From positions 18,913-82,912 of the forward strand of contig DASTZZ010000005.1 in the NCBI GenBank assembly GCA_035764005.1: a DNA stretch of 64,000 nt, written 5' to 3'. The notes below the pieces were generated by a model. The model was given only the letters and a program-made list of their open reading frames with translations, was not told the DNA's origin and did not search any database. Position numbers and translations under genes: made by a program. Position 1 is the stretch's first letter. Every line of letters starts with the position of its first letter. This document shows positions 17,795 to 26,460 of this stretch, in pieces. The DNA is from Terriglobales bacterium. Lineage in GTDB: Bacteria > Acidobacteriota > Terriglobia > Terriglobales > Acidobacteriaceae.

Positions 17795-18214
17795 TCAGTT
17801 GGGACTTACAACTTCTGCCGCTGGAAAATCGTGGTACAGATCGATTGCCGAAAGCAGGCGCTCAGCCATGAATTCCGCCTTCTTTATGAATATTTCGGCG
17901 TGCGCCTGGTCGAGTAGTTCGGAAGTGGTCACCCTCCAGAGGGCGAGCCAGCGATCGAAATGATGTTGATTGAGCCGAGGCAGCTCTATGTGCACCTGCA
18001 TGGGATTTCCCTTGTAGCGGCGCGAGGCGAGCACCACAGTGGACCAGAAGTCAGACATCTTGGTCAGATGTTCTTCCCACTGGTCGCCGATGGCGCGGGC
18101 AAAAACCGGGCTCAGAAGCTCGTCCTGACGGAGGCGCGAGTAAAAACAATCGACAAGTTCTTTGATCTGTTCTTCGCTTGGGAGACTGACAGTCGGAGGA
18201 GTGGAATACTGCAT
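17795..18214 (-). CDS. Group III truncated haemoglobin
   Basis: A 139-residue globin. The family pattern is visible: FYSRLRQDELLSPVF, HLTKMSDFWSTVVLA, and the proximal His in NQHHFDRWLALW. Group III globins bind oxygen or NO in the cytosol. It has no partner gene within the same transcript that I can identify. Confidence 0.85.
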   Translation of the reverse strand: MQYSTPPTVSLPSEEQIKELVDCFYSRLRQDELLSPVFARAIGDQWEEHLTKMSDFWSTVVLASRRYKGNPMQVHIELPRLNQHHFDRWLALWRVTTSELLDQAHAEIFIKKAEFMAERLLSAIDLYHDFPAAEVVSPN

Positions 18215-18271
18215 TCGGGTTCAATTGAAATGAGAGCTGCCTCTAAAGATGACCTAATGATCCCAGAAGAT

Positions 18272-18676
18272 TCAAGCTTTTTGATGTACCTGCGCCAATC
18301 GCTTCTTGACGATCTGCTTTACGAGCGCGACAGGCAGTGGTTTTTCGATTGGGAACTGAATCGTTCCTTTGGACGTGACGAACCCCTCGATTTCGTCCTT
18401 CATTTCTTTGAGCACTGCACCGCCGGGAAACAGACTGCAGTGATGCGCAAATGCTGCATACCAGACCAGTATTTTCTTCTGTTTGAATGCTGGAATGCCA
18501 TAACTGATCACCTCGGTTGCATCCCTCGGCACGACGGAGCGGATGGTCGAGCGCATCTTCGTCAGCATCTCTCGGCCTGGCCCGTTGATGCTTTCGAGGT
18601 ACTCATCCACTGTCTTTGAGCGATTGCTCGCTTTTGATCTTGAACTGCGCTTGGGTTGCTGCTTTTTCATGCGCAC
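18272..18676 (-). CDS. DUF1801 (YdhG/frataxin-like) protein
   Basis: A 134-residue protein with a Lys/Arg/Ser-rich N-terminus, then the DUF1801 pattern: TVDEYLESI, YGIPAF, ILVWYAAFAHHCSLFPGG, and IQFPIEKPLP. The fold is frataxin-like; some members are linked to iron handling. It lies 58 bases upstream of the globin gene on the same strand, so co-transcription is possible. Confidence 0.85.
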   Translation of the reverse strand: MRMKKQQPKRSSRSKASNRSKTVDEYLESINGPGREMLTKMRSTIRSVVPRDATEVISYGIPAFKQKKILVWYAAFAHHCSLFPGGAVLKEMKDEIEGFVTSKGTIQFPIEKPLPVALVKQIVKKRLAQVHQKA

Positions 18677-18765
18677 CTACTATGTCGATGTCTCGACGAA
18701 CGCCAAAACCAAGAGCAAACACGAAGTTCAAAGAGCAAGACGGCGGAGGCCCGAAGACTGCTTCA

Positions 18766-19641
18766 CTATTTTGAAGCGCTCGCCGCGGCCACATCTTTCG
18801 CTTGACCGGAGAAAAAAATTGCCAGTGGATCATTCGTCAGGCCCTTCAAAGCGCTGATAACTGCTTCAGCGTTTAGCTCAGCACCAGCGAGTGTGGTGTG
18901 CGTATGTTCATCCCCGAAGAGCGGGTCCACCTTGTCCGGTCCCAGCTGCTCATAGCGAGCGGCGATGATGTTATTCAGGTCTAGAAAGGGAACACCTTCT
19001 GCTTTCGCTACCTCTGCGGCCCAACCGGCGTAGTCGGAGCCGTCGCGTACGATTTTGCCGTCCTTCCATATCTTTCGCGGAATCTGTGAGCAAATCATCG
19101 GAATGGCGCCTTTGGCCTTGGTGTCGGAAACGTATTTCCGCAAGTACCAACCGTAGGTGTGGACGGTTTCGTGTTGCTTGGTAAGGAGATTGTCGATCTC
19201 CTGAATCTCGTCTCCAGTGCCACGAAGCGAGCCGCGCGCGCGACTGTCGTCATTGATGGGTCCGCCATCGTTGTGCCCGAACTGGATCATCACGAAATCA
19301 CCGGGTCGCAGGGCAGCAACGACCGGGTCCCAATGTCCTTGCGTAATGAAGGTGCGGCTGCTGCGCCCGCCTAACGCCCAGTTCACCACGTTGATTCTTG
19401 CCGGATCGAAATATTTGCCGACGAGATCGCCCCAGCCCCACTGTCCGTTAGCGCCATCGCCTCGGCCATTGCGCACCGTCGAGTCGCCCACGATGTACAA
19501 CGTCGGCAGCTTCGGATTGGCCGGCTGCTTATTAATAGGCAAGCGATTCTGCTGCGGATCAGGCCCTTGAGCCCAAAACGGCACGCTGAATGTAAACAGA
19601 AGGAGGATCAGGTGAGGGAACCGTCGTTGAATAGATCTCAT
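18766..19641 (-). CDS. Secreted SGNH esterase, rhamnogalacturonan acetylesterase-like
   Basis: A 291-residue exported hydrolase (signal peptide ends FWAQG). Block I is VGDST with the nucleophile Ser, block II is NWALGGRSSRTF, block III is FGHND, and the C-terminal Asp/His pair is in DEHTH. This arrangement matches rhamnogalacturonan acetylesterases, which remove acetyl groups from pectin. No pectinase is adjacent. Confidence 0.85.
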   Translation of the reverse strand: MRSIQRRFPHLILLLFTFSVPFWAQGPDPQQNRLPINKQPANPKLPTLYIVGDSTVRNGRGDGANGQWGWGDLVGKYFDPARINVVNWALGGRSSRTFITQGHWDPVVAALRPGDFVMIQFGHNDGGPINDDSRARGSLRGTGDEIQEIDNLLTKQHETVHTYGWYLRKYVSDTKAKGAIPMICSQIPRKIWKDGKIVRDGSDYAGWAAEVAKAEGVPFLDLNNIIAARYEQLGPDKVDPLFGDEHTHTTLAGAELNAEAVISALKGLTNDPLAIFFSGQAKDVAAASASK

Positions 19642-19660
19642 CGATTTTTCACGAGATTAG

Positions 19661-19690
19661 GTCAGTACCGTCCGCGGTAGCGGATGGGTA
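19661..19690. repeat. GTCAGTACCGTCCGCGGTAGC repeat, single arm
   Basis: This 30-base block is identical to the left arm of the inverted repeat at 30769-30846 but has no inverted partner here. The rest of the 260-base gap up to 19902 shows nothing I can name. Confidence 0.7.
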
Positions 19691-19902
19691 GGTTATCGTT
19701 CATATGCCTCCGCTTGCACCGCAAGCGTACACAAAGAAAGTTGAGTTTAGAGGCTCAGACCGTTACAGCGGAGTATTTATTCTCATTTTGCGCTGCGCAA
19801 TCCGGAATAGATCGAGATTGCACGAAATCAAGGCGATTCGTAGCAATTGCTGGAAGAATTGGAAGCGGCAAGAGGTCGGTTTCCGTGTCGCAAAACGAGC
19901 GT

Positions 19903-21252
19903 TTAGCGGCTCACTACTTCTCCTGAAAGTCCCTGCGCCGTAAGTGCATCCACGTGTACCTGGATCCAGCGATTTCGCTCCACTTCATGCGTAAGCTGCA
20001 CGTTCAAGTAATTGTCCGTGAGCGCCTCGGTTCCAGCATCGCTGGTGCGAGCGAGGGTGATTGCCGGTAGAGTTCGCCCGATGAAGCTCAGTCGAAATCC
20101 AACATTCTTCGCGGCAGCCACTTCGCGCATGATTCGACTGCGAGCATGGGCCACTTGAATCGGAACTTGATCGGGCATGCTTGCGGCGGGAGTACCTGGA
20201 CGCGGCGAATAGGTGAAGACGTGCAGATATGTGAACGGTAGGCGTTTCACGAATTCGAGCGATTCCCGAAATAGGTCATCCGTTTCGCCGGGGAATCCGA
20301 CCATGACGTCGGCGCCGATGGCAGCGTGGGGCATTGCTTTACGGATCTTCTCGATTTTGTCTGCGTAGTGCCAAGGCCGATATTTGCGATGCATCTTGCG
20401 GAGAATCGCGTCGCTGCCGGACTGCAGAGGAACGTGCGCGTGCTTGGCGACGCGAGGCGAAGATGCTACCAACTCGATCAGTTCGTCAGTCCAGTCCATC
20501 GGCTCGACTGAACTCAGGCGCAGCTTTTCCATCGAAGTACGTTCCAGAACCGTCCGCAGAAGATCGGGGAAGTGCTCCGGATTCTCGAAATCCCGTCCCC
20601 AGCGCCCGAGATTGATTCCCGAAATGACAACTTCCCGATAGCCCGCGTTCTCCAGCACGTGCAGTTCTTGTAGGACCGTTTCGGTCGGCAAAGATCGGCT
20701 CTGCCCGCGAACGAACGGAATCACGCAAAACGAGCAACGGTTGTCGCAGCCGTCCTGAATCTTCAAATTGGGACGTGTGCGTTCGATGCTGTCGAACACC
20801 GGTGCGGCTTGCAGCTCGGTATGCGCAAAGATGTCGCTGGCGTAAATCGTTCCGCGAAAGCTTGAATCGTTCTGCCCTGCATTGAAATGGCGCAAGGGCA
20901 GGAAGTTCGGATCGTGTCTGTCCGCAACGATCTTCCCAATCTGATGCTTGTGCGAATTTCCTACAACCCAGGTGACGCCATCGAGCGCCGCGATTTCTTC
21001 AGGTGCGCGCTGGGCATAGCAACCCGTAACCAATATTTGTGCCGCTGGTTGCTCGCGGCGAACGCGGCGGATGGCGGCGCGAGCGTCCTGGTCGGCGGCG
21101 GCGGTGACGGTGCAAGTATTTAGAACGATGACCTCGGCTTCCGTGGGAGAGGTTACGCGCGCGAGTCCGCGATCGGCGAGTTGGCGTTCGATGGCGGAGC
21201 CGTCGGCCTGCTGCGCCCGACAACCAAAGTTCACGATGTAGTAACCCGCCAC
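19903..21252 (-). CDS. mtaB: tRNA methylthiotransferase MtaB
   Basis: A 449-residue radical SAM enzyme that adds a methylthio group to t6A37 of tRNA. The N-terminal UPF0004 domain has NFGCRAQQADG, NTCTVTAAAD and VTGCYAQRAPEE (auxiliary cluster cysteines). The radical SAM motif is CDNRCSFC, and a C-terminal TRAM-like region follows. GTG 21252 gives MAGYYIVNFGC, the usual N-terminus; GTG 21291 is an in-frame alternative. It is divergent from a receiver gene. Confidence 0.88.
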   Translation of the reverse strand: MAGYYIVNFGCRAQQADGSAIERQLADRGLARVTSPTEAEVIVLNTCTVTAAADQDARAAIRRVRREQPAAQILVTGCYAQRAPEEIAALDGVTWVVGNSHKHQIGKIVADRHDPNFLPLRHFNAGQNDSSFRGTIYASDIFAHTELQAAPVFDSIERTRPNLKIQDGCDNRCSFCVIPFVRGQSRSLPTETVLQELHVLENAGYREVVISGINLGRWGRDFENPEHFPDLLRTVLERTSMEKLRLSSVEPMDWTDELIELVASSPRVAKHAHVPLQSGSDAILRKMHRKYRPWHYADKIEKIRKAMPHAAIGADVMVGFPGETDDLFRESLEFVKRLPFTYLHVFTYSPRPGTPAASMPDQVPIQVAHARSRIMREVAAAKNVGFRLSFIGRTLPAITLARTSDAGTEALTDNYLNVQLTHEVERNRWIQVHVDALTAQGLSGEVVSR

Positions 21253-21396
21253 GGTGTTATCATAGCTTCTGAAACGGGGTGCTTGCTCCACCTCACAACC
21301 TTTGTCGCGGTAACTTGCATCAGAGCTACTCTGGATCGGCAGCGATCCACGGTACGCACGATCGGCTGGGTACCGGTAATCCCCCTGGAGCCTTCG

Positions 21397-21858
21397 ATGA
21401 AACGTCGCATCCTGCTGGTTGATGACGAACTCGCAATTCTGCTCACGCTGAAAGCTATTCTCGAAATCAACGGATTCGAAGTGGAAACCGCCGCCTCGGC
21501 AAAAGAGGCTAAGAGCCGCCTTGCGGAAAACGCCTACCAGATGGTCATCACCGACATGCGGATGGAGACCGAAACCGCCGGCTATGACGTGATCCGCGAA
21601 GCCAAGAAGAAAGATTACGACCCCGCCGTCGCCATCCTTACGGCGTTCCCTCTGTTAGGCAGTGACTGGAAAGAAGAGGGCGCCGACTCCATGTTGGTGA
21701 AGCCCATGAACACCAACGACCTGCTTCGTCAGATCGAAGCCCTGCTCATTGCCCACGAAGACAAGCGTCAAGACCGCCAGAACAATACCGCCGCCTTAAA
21801 AAAAAAGTCGGTTAGCGGCATCCGCGAGACCAGAAGCGCGGTAGCGCGGCAGTCGTAA
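21397..21858 (+). CDS. Single-domain response regulator
   Basis: A 153-residue protein. The receiver (1-120) has RRILLVDDE, the phospho-acceptor Asp in VITDMRM, Thr in AILTAF, and the conserved Lys in MLVKPMN. A basic tail of about 30 residues follows with no recognisable output domain. The start at ATG 21397 puts the receiver at residue 1. No kinase is nearby. Confidence 0.85.
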   Translation: MKRRILLVDDELAILLTLKAILEINGFEVETAASAKEAKSRLAENAYQMVITDMRMETETAGYDVIREAKKKDYDPAVAILTAFPLLGSDWKEEGADSMLVKPMNTNDLLRQIEALLIAHEDKRQDRQNNTAALKKKSVSGIRETRSAVARQS

Positions 21859-21888
21859 ACAGGCTGTCGGCTTTCGGCCATCGGCTAG

Positions 21889-22267
21889 AACCCAAAACAC
21901 GACGCGGATTTCGCGGACGCTTCGCGCGCAGATTTGTGCGGAAGAATTCTCCAAGAAATTTAGGTTCTCCCTAGAACTTGTCATCCCTCGCGCAGCCGCG
22001 AGGCGCCAGTGATCTCATAAATTTGCTGTTGCTGCGCGAGGGATCTGCTTTTGCTTCTCTGATGGCGTAACAGCAGATCCCTTGCGCCGGAAACGCTAGT
22101 CCTCGAAGTTCTGACAGCTTCGCTGCGTCGCAAGGGATGACAGTGCGAGAGGAGAAGACAATTCGCGGAAGGAGGGAACAGTACCAAGCGAAAATGAACA
22201 TACCAATCCCGTTTCCGCGTGAATCCGCGCGCGAAGCGTCCGCGCAATCCGCGTCGTGTTTTGGGTT
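21889..22267. repeat. Nested inverted repeat, about 380 bases
   Basis: The outer arms 21889-21942 and 22214-22267 (AACCCAAAACACGACGCGGA... and its inverse) match over about 54 bases. Inside are a second pair (CTTGTCATCCCTCGCGCAGC near 21977 and GCGTCGCAAGGGATGACAG near 22125) and a third (GCGAGGGATCTGC/GCAGATCCCTTGC). It fills the 418-base gap between the receiver and zinc-ribbon genes. A shorter relative lies at 31846-31984. No transposase is present. Confidence 0.8.
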
Positions 22268-22276
22268 GCGTTTGTC

Positions 22277-22585
22277 TTACGCCGTAGCGCCGGCTGCACG
22301 ACGCTGCTGGAAGCATTCGCGGCAGAAGACCGGACGTCCCTGCGTTGGCTTAAACGGGACGGTGGTCTCTTTTCCGCAATGCGAACAGCTCGTGCGCGTC
22401 TCCACCTTCTGATAGGTGTTCGCGGGAGTCGCGCCTACCGCAGCGATGCGTTTGGCCTTGCAGGGCTTGCAGCGCTTGGGCTCGTTCTTGAATTGTTTGT
22501 CGTGGAAGAAAAGTTGTTCGCCGGCGGTGAAGAGAAACTCAGAGCCGCAATCGATGCACTTGAGCAGCCTGTCCTGGAATTCCAT
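22277..22585 (-). CDS. Zinc-ribbon protein with two Cys4 sites
   Basis: A 102-residue protein. Site one is CIDCG...RCKPCK, site two is CSHCG...FCRECF, each a CxxC-x(n)-CxxC pair. This is the layout of the small CxxC-CxxC zinc-binding family common in bacteria. The start MEFQDRLLKC at 22585 is preferred over an in-frame extension to 22666 that lacks conserved character. Role unknown; nucleic-acid binding is possible. Confidence 0.8.
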   Translation of the reverse strand: MEFQDRLLKCIDCGSEFLFTAGEQLFFHDKQFKNEPKRCKPCKAKRIAAVGATPANTYQKVETRTSCSHCGKETTVPFKPTQGRPVFCRECFQQRRAAGATA

Positions 22586-22748
22586 GTGAGAAGCCCCCGT
22601 CCTTCCTGCGAAATACGTGGCTCCTCCGCTGGCGAGCGGGGAGGCACTCGCAGGACTTGTTCCCAACCTCAGGTTCGGCCCTCCGTTCCCATTTCGAGAA
22701 CGGCTTACAACTGAACTTCTTGTGGCGGCTGCCGGTCTGGATACGGCA

Positions 22749-22772
22749 AGGGCCGCTCTCTTGAGCGGCCCT
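22749..22772. terminator. Hairpin between rpsU and zinc-ribbon gene
   Basis: The stem AGGGCCGCT/AGCGGCCCT with a short loop is followed by CTTTG on the plus strand. It lies just downstream of rpsU. The T tract is on the plus side, so it is a weak terminator for rpsU; an mRNA-stabilising hairpin is another reading. Confidence 0.5.
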
Positions 22773-22786
22773 CTTTGTACAGGCTG

Positions 22787-22984
22787 TTAATCCTGTTCTT
22801 TGCGAACCTTCTTCCGGTTCCGCTTGCGAGCCAGCGCTTGTTTTACGCGCTTCTTCTCGCCGGGTTTCAGATAGAAAGAATGCCGCTTTACCTCTTTAAT
22901 AATGTCTTCCGTTTGGACCTTGCGTTTGAAGCGGCGGAGGGCGTTTTCCAACGGTTCTCCCTCTTGAACTCTAACTTCCGCCAA
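22787..22984 (-). CDS. rpsU: 30S ribosomal protein S21
   Basis: A 65-residue basic protein with the S21 pattern: VQEGEPLENALRRFKRKV, a middle KRHSFYLKPGEKKR, and a Lys/Arg-rich tail. The start is TTG 22984. Confidence 0.93.
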   Translation of the reverse strand: MAEVRVQEGEPLENALRRFKRKVQTEDIIKEVKRHSFYLKPGEKKRVKQALARKRNRKKVRKEQD

Positions 22985-23228
22985 TACCTACACCCCCAGA
23001 CTTTTCCTGTTTGGATTGGGTAGTTATTGCAGTCTTTCATGTGCAAGTCAAGCACAATCGGAGAGCACAACTACCGCCATAGTAGTATCTCACCTGTAGC
23101 GTTCAACGGAGCGGAATCCAGGTGGGACTCGCTCCTCAGATCTGCCGGCCGGCAGGTCCGTTTAGGGAAATCAATACTATTCGTTACGCCTCGAGCAAGT
23201 CAGGAACTGCTTACAAATAAGGAGAGGA

Positions 23229-23770
23229 ATGATACGCAGTTATCAGGGCATTAGGCCCACGATTCCAGACTCATGCTATGTAGATGAATCTGCACAGGTT
23301 ATTGGAGACGTCGTGCTCGGCGAGCAAGCCAGCATTTGGATGAACGCCGTCGTTCGTGGCGATGTGCATTCCATCCGGATCGGAGCCTATTCCAATGTTC
23401 AGGACTGCAGCGTGCTCCACGGTATGCGCAATCAGTACTCTGTGAACGTCGGAGAATGGGTCACAGTCGGCCACAACGTCACGCTGCACGGCTGCACGAT
23501 CGAAGACACCTGCCTGATCGGTATGGGCTCGGTAATCCTGAACAACACGCGAGTCGGCCGCGGCTCGATCATCGCCGCGCCGGGACAGTGATTCCCGAAA
23601 ACACCGTGATCGAACCCAACTCGCTGGTAATGGGCGTTCCCGGAAAGGTCCGCAAAAAGCTCGAGCCCAAAGATGAAGAGATGATTCTGCGCTACGCGAG
23701 AAATTACTTGGATTACACAAAGATATACTTGCGTGAGCGGAGCGTGACCACCCTGCGAAAGCAGGATTGA
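23229..23770 (+). pseudogene. Gamma-carbonic anhydrase family protein, frameshifted
   Basis: The first frame (23229-23591) encodes a left-handed beta-helix hexapeptide protein with all three zinc-ligand histidines in place (SVLHGM; TVGHNVTLHG). It stops at PGQ near 23590. A second frame carries on with GTVIPENTVIEPNSLVMGVP and ends at 23770. Joining the frames at about 23578 restores the expected AAGTVIPEN, which fits a 2-base gain (or 1-base loss) in GCCGCGCCGGG. Either a real frameshift or a sequencing error. A strong AAGGAGAGGA precedes the ATG. Confidence 0.85.
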
Positions 23771-23913
23771 ACACGGAGGACACGGAGGGCGCAGAGTTTT
23801 CCCGTGCGGAGGCCCCCGCGCTTCCTCGTGATCAGCGTATTTTTCCTCAGACACAACATCGAATTGTCTGTTTTTATTTTCCTCTGTGACCTCCGTGTCC
23901 TCCGTGTTCAATC
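23765..23913. repeat. Perfect 23-base inverted repeat, ACACGGAGG type
   Basis: The arms 23765-23787 (GATTGAACACGGAGGACACG...) and 23891-23913 are exact inverted copies, 103 bases apart. The left arm contains the stop codon of the gamma-carbonic anhydrase frame. The right arm lies 40 bases before hisS. Confidence 0.85.
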
Positions 23914-23953
23914 CTCCAGTCGCATGGTTAAATGAAATCTAGGTGACTCTCAA

Positions 23954-25243
23954 TTGACGATCAAGGCCGTGCGCGGCACGCGCGATCTGCTGCCACCGGA
24001 GACTGCGCTGTGGAACCGCGTGGAACAGACTGCGCGCGAGGTCTTCGCGCTCTACAACTTCTCGGAAATTCGCACTCCCATTTTTGAAGATACGCAGCTC
24101 TTTGCTCGCGGAGTCGGTGAAGCTACCGACATCGTCTCGAAGGAGATGTACACATGGGAAGACCGGGCTCGCGCGCAATCCGAGAAAGCGCAGTCTCTGA
24201 CACTGCGGCCGGAAAACACAGCCGGCGTTGTGCGCGCCTACATCGAGCACAAGCTATGGGAACGTCCCGGACTGCAGAAGCTGTACTACATCGGCCCGCA
24301 GTTTCGCCGCGAGCGTCCGCAGAAGGGAAGATATCGACAGTTCTACCAAATCGGTGCTGAGGTAATTGGACCTCCTACGGCGGGAAGCGAGTCGCCTGCG
24401 CGCGATGCTGAAGTTCTGCAGATGTTGGTAATGCTGCTGAATCGCTTGCAGATCAAGGATTGGACTCTGCAGTTGAATTCGGTGGGGTCGTCGAGCAGCC
24501 GTCCTGCCTTCAACGAAGCGTTGCGGAAATCGCTGAGCGGAGTGGTCGATCGCATGTGCGCCGATTGCCAGCGCCGTGCGGTGACGAATCCCCTGCGTGT
24601 CTTTGACTGTAAAGTTCCTGAAGACCAGCCCATCATCGAAAAACTTCCGCGCATTACAGGCTTTCTCGACGAAGCCGATCGCAAACACTTCGAGCAAGTT
24701 CAAGATATTCTGCGCGCGACGGGTGTTCCATTCGTGATCAACGATCGTCTCGTCCGCGGCCTCGACTACTACACGCGCACCGCTTTCGAGTTCACGCAGG
24801 GTAGCCTCGGAGCTCAGAATGCCATTCTGGGAGGCGGGCGGTACGATGGCCTTTCCGAAGCTCTCGGCGGACCACACGCTCCGGGAATCGGGTTTGCCAT
24901 CGGCGAGGATCGATTCGTGATGGCGTTGGCTGCAACGTCGGGAACAGACGTTCCCGAATCGGTACCACAGGCTTACATTGCTCCACTAGGTGAAGGGATG
25001 AATGTCGCAGCAGCGAAACTGGCTTCTGAGCTTCGGACAGCAGGAGTTCGCGTTGAACTGGGCGACGAGAGTTTCCGGTTAAAGAAATCCTTCGAGATCG
25101 CCGAGAAGCTGGGGATTGAGAATGTGATCATCGTCGGCGAGGATGAAACTAAGAGCGGCGAATACTCGGTCAAGAATCTCAAGACCGGCGAGCAGCAGAA
25201 GATGGGGACGACGGAGATAGCCGAACGGAACCGGCGGCGGTAG
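23954..25243 (+). CDS. hisS: Histidyl-tRNA synthetase
   Basis: A 429-residue class II synthetase. Motif 1 region: RGTRDLLPPE; motif 2: FRRERPQKGRYRQFYQIG with LRPENTAG; HisA motif RGLDYYTRTAFEF; motif 3: GGGRYDGL and GIGFAIGEDR. The C-terminal anticodon-binding domain begins near 330. The start is TTG 23954. The last residues RNRRR and the TAG stop are encoded by a repeat arm. Confidence 0.95.
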   Translation: MTIKAVRGTRDLLPPETALWNRVEQTAREVFALYNFSEIRTPIFEDTQLFARGVGEATDIVSKEMYTWEDRARAQSEKAQSLTLRPENTAGVVRAYIEHKLWERPGLQKLYYIGPQFRRERPQKGRYRQFYQIGAEVIGPPTAGSESPARDAEVLQMLVMLLNRLQIKDWTLQLNSVGSSSSRPAFNEALRKSLSGVVDRMCADCQRRAVTNPLRVFDCKVPEDQPIIEKLPRITGFLDEADRKHFEQVQDILRATGVPFVINDRLVRGLDYYTRTAFEFTQGSLGAQNAILGGGRYDGLSEALGGPHAPGIGFAIGEDRFVMALAATSGTDVPESVPQAYIAPLGEGMNVAAAKLASELRTAGVRVELGDESFRLKKSFEIAEKLGIENVIIVGEDETKSGEYSVKNLKTGEQQKMGTTEIAERNRRR

Positions 25244-25361
25244 CCGGTGGGGCAGCCGCGGTTTGTGCGGCTGCGCATGTTTCGAGACTGCGCGCAACGT
25301 CTGTTAACTCGTTGTTGGGCTTGACGCCCAACAACGACCCACCGGCTACCGCCGCCGGTTC
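25228..25361. repeat. Inverted repeat of GAACCGGCGGCGGTAGCCGG
   Basis: Exact 24-base arms at 25228-25251 and 25338-25361. The left arm overlaps the hisS stop codon. A smaller hairpin (GTTGGGC/GCCCAAC) sits inside near 25314-25331. A related copy occurs at 58495-58520. Confidence 0.85.
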
Positions 25362-25473
25362 TGTTGCCCGGTACCCCGCAGTTTTTCGCTATGCGAAGCG
25401 TTCAATCTTGCTCCGCTCAGAGTTGGTATGCTGAGTTCACGGGCTGGGCGGCCCATTTGATATCGCGGAATCG

Positions 25474-26460
25474 ATGAGGATCTTCAGCCAGTCGCGAAAC
25501 GCCATGGGCACGGTCTTCGCGATCCATCTTTACGCTGAAAGCGAAGCAGAGGCTCTGAGTTTCTTCGAGGTCGCGTTCGAAGAAGTTGACCGGCTCGAAG
25601 AGACGCTCAGCAAGTTCCGCCTATCGAGCGAGATCTGCCGCATCAACCGGCTTGCGGCATCACAGCCTGTCACTACGGATCCCGAAGTTTTTTCGCTCGT
25701 TGATGAGTCGTTGCGATATTCCGAACAAACCGGCGGTGCATTCGATATTACAGTCGGCCCGCTGATGCGTACCTGGGGGTTCTTTCGCGCCGAAGGTCAC
25801 TTTCCCAATATCGATGACCTGAACGCAGCCCGAGAACGTACCGGCTTCGAAAAGATTGTTCTCGATCACGGTACTCGCACGATCCAGTTTGGTGTTCCCG
25901 GAATGGAGCTCGACTTGGGAGCAATTGGGAAAGGCTACGCGGTAGACCGCGCGGTCGATGTTCTTCGTGAGGCAGCCGTAAACGCGGCGCTGGTGGTCGC
26001 AGGGTCCAGCACGGTATATGCCCTAGGAGCTCCGCCGGGAGAACAAGGTTGGAAAGTCCATGTGCCCGATCCACTCGATCGGACGCGCAAGATTTCCACC
26101 GTGAAGCTTCTGGATCAGGCGATCTCGACGTCGGGCAGCTACGAAAAGTTCTTCGAGCTGGACGGGCGAAGGTACTGCCACGTAATGGATCCCAGAACGG
26201 GAATGCCCGTCGAGGGTGTTGTGCAAACCACGCTGATTGGAACCGATGGAGCGATGACGGACGCGCTCTCGAATGCGCTATTTGTTCTCGGAGCCGATGG
26301 CGACACATTGATTTCGAAATTTCAGTACGTCAGCGCTTTATCCGTGCTGACGGATAGTTCGGCATCACGCATTCTGAAATGGAACTGGCCGGACGCTGCT
26401 ATCGAGCGAAGTGAAATTATCGGTTTCAAACCACGGTATGGGAGGGCTCAGGCATCATGA
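25474..26460 (+). CDS. apbE: FAD:protein FMN transferase, ApbE family
   Basis: A 328-residue enzyme that attaches FMN to Thr residues of target flavoproteins. Motifs: AMGTVFAIHL, GAFDITVGPLMRTWGFF, LDLGAIGKGYAVDRA, TSGSYE, and the metal-binding GTDGAMTDALSNALFVLG. The visible N-terminus lacks a signal peptide or lipobox, unlike many ApbE proteins, so its location is uncertain. It overlaps the next gene by ATGA. Confidence 0.9.
   Translation: MRIFSQSRNAMGTVFAIHLYAESEAEALSFFEVAFEEVDRLEETLSKFRLSSEICRINRLAASQPVTTDPEVFSLVDESLRYSEQTGGAFDITVGPLMRTWGFFRAEGHFPNIDDLNAARERTGFEKIVLDHGTRTIQFGVPGMELDLGAIGKGYAVDRAVDVLREAAVNAALVVAGSSTVYALGAPPGEQGWKVHVPDPLDRTRKISTVKLLDQAISTSGSYEKFFELDGRRYCHVMDPRTGMPVEGVVQTTLIGTDGAMTDALSNALFVLGADGDTLISKFQYVSALSVLTDSSASRILKWNWPDAAIERSEIIGFKPRYGRAQAS

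Noticed and set aside
19684..19943. Short plus-strand frames in the gap before mtaB
   Set aside because: No ribosome-binding site and partly over a repeat; no conserved pattern.
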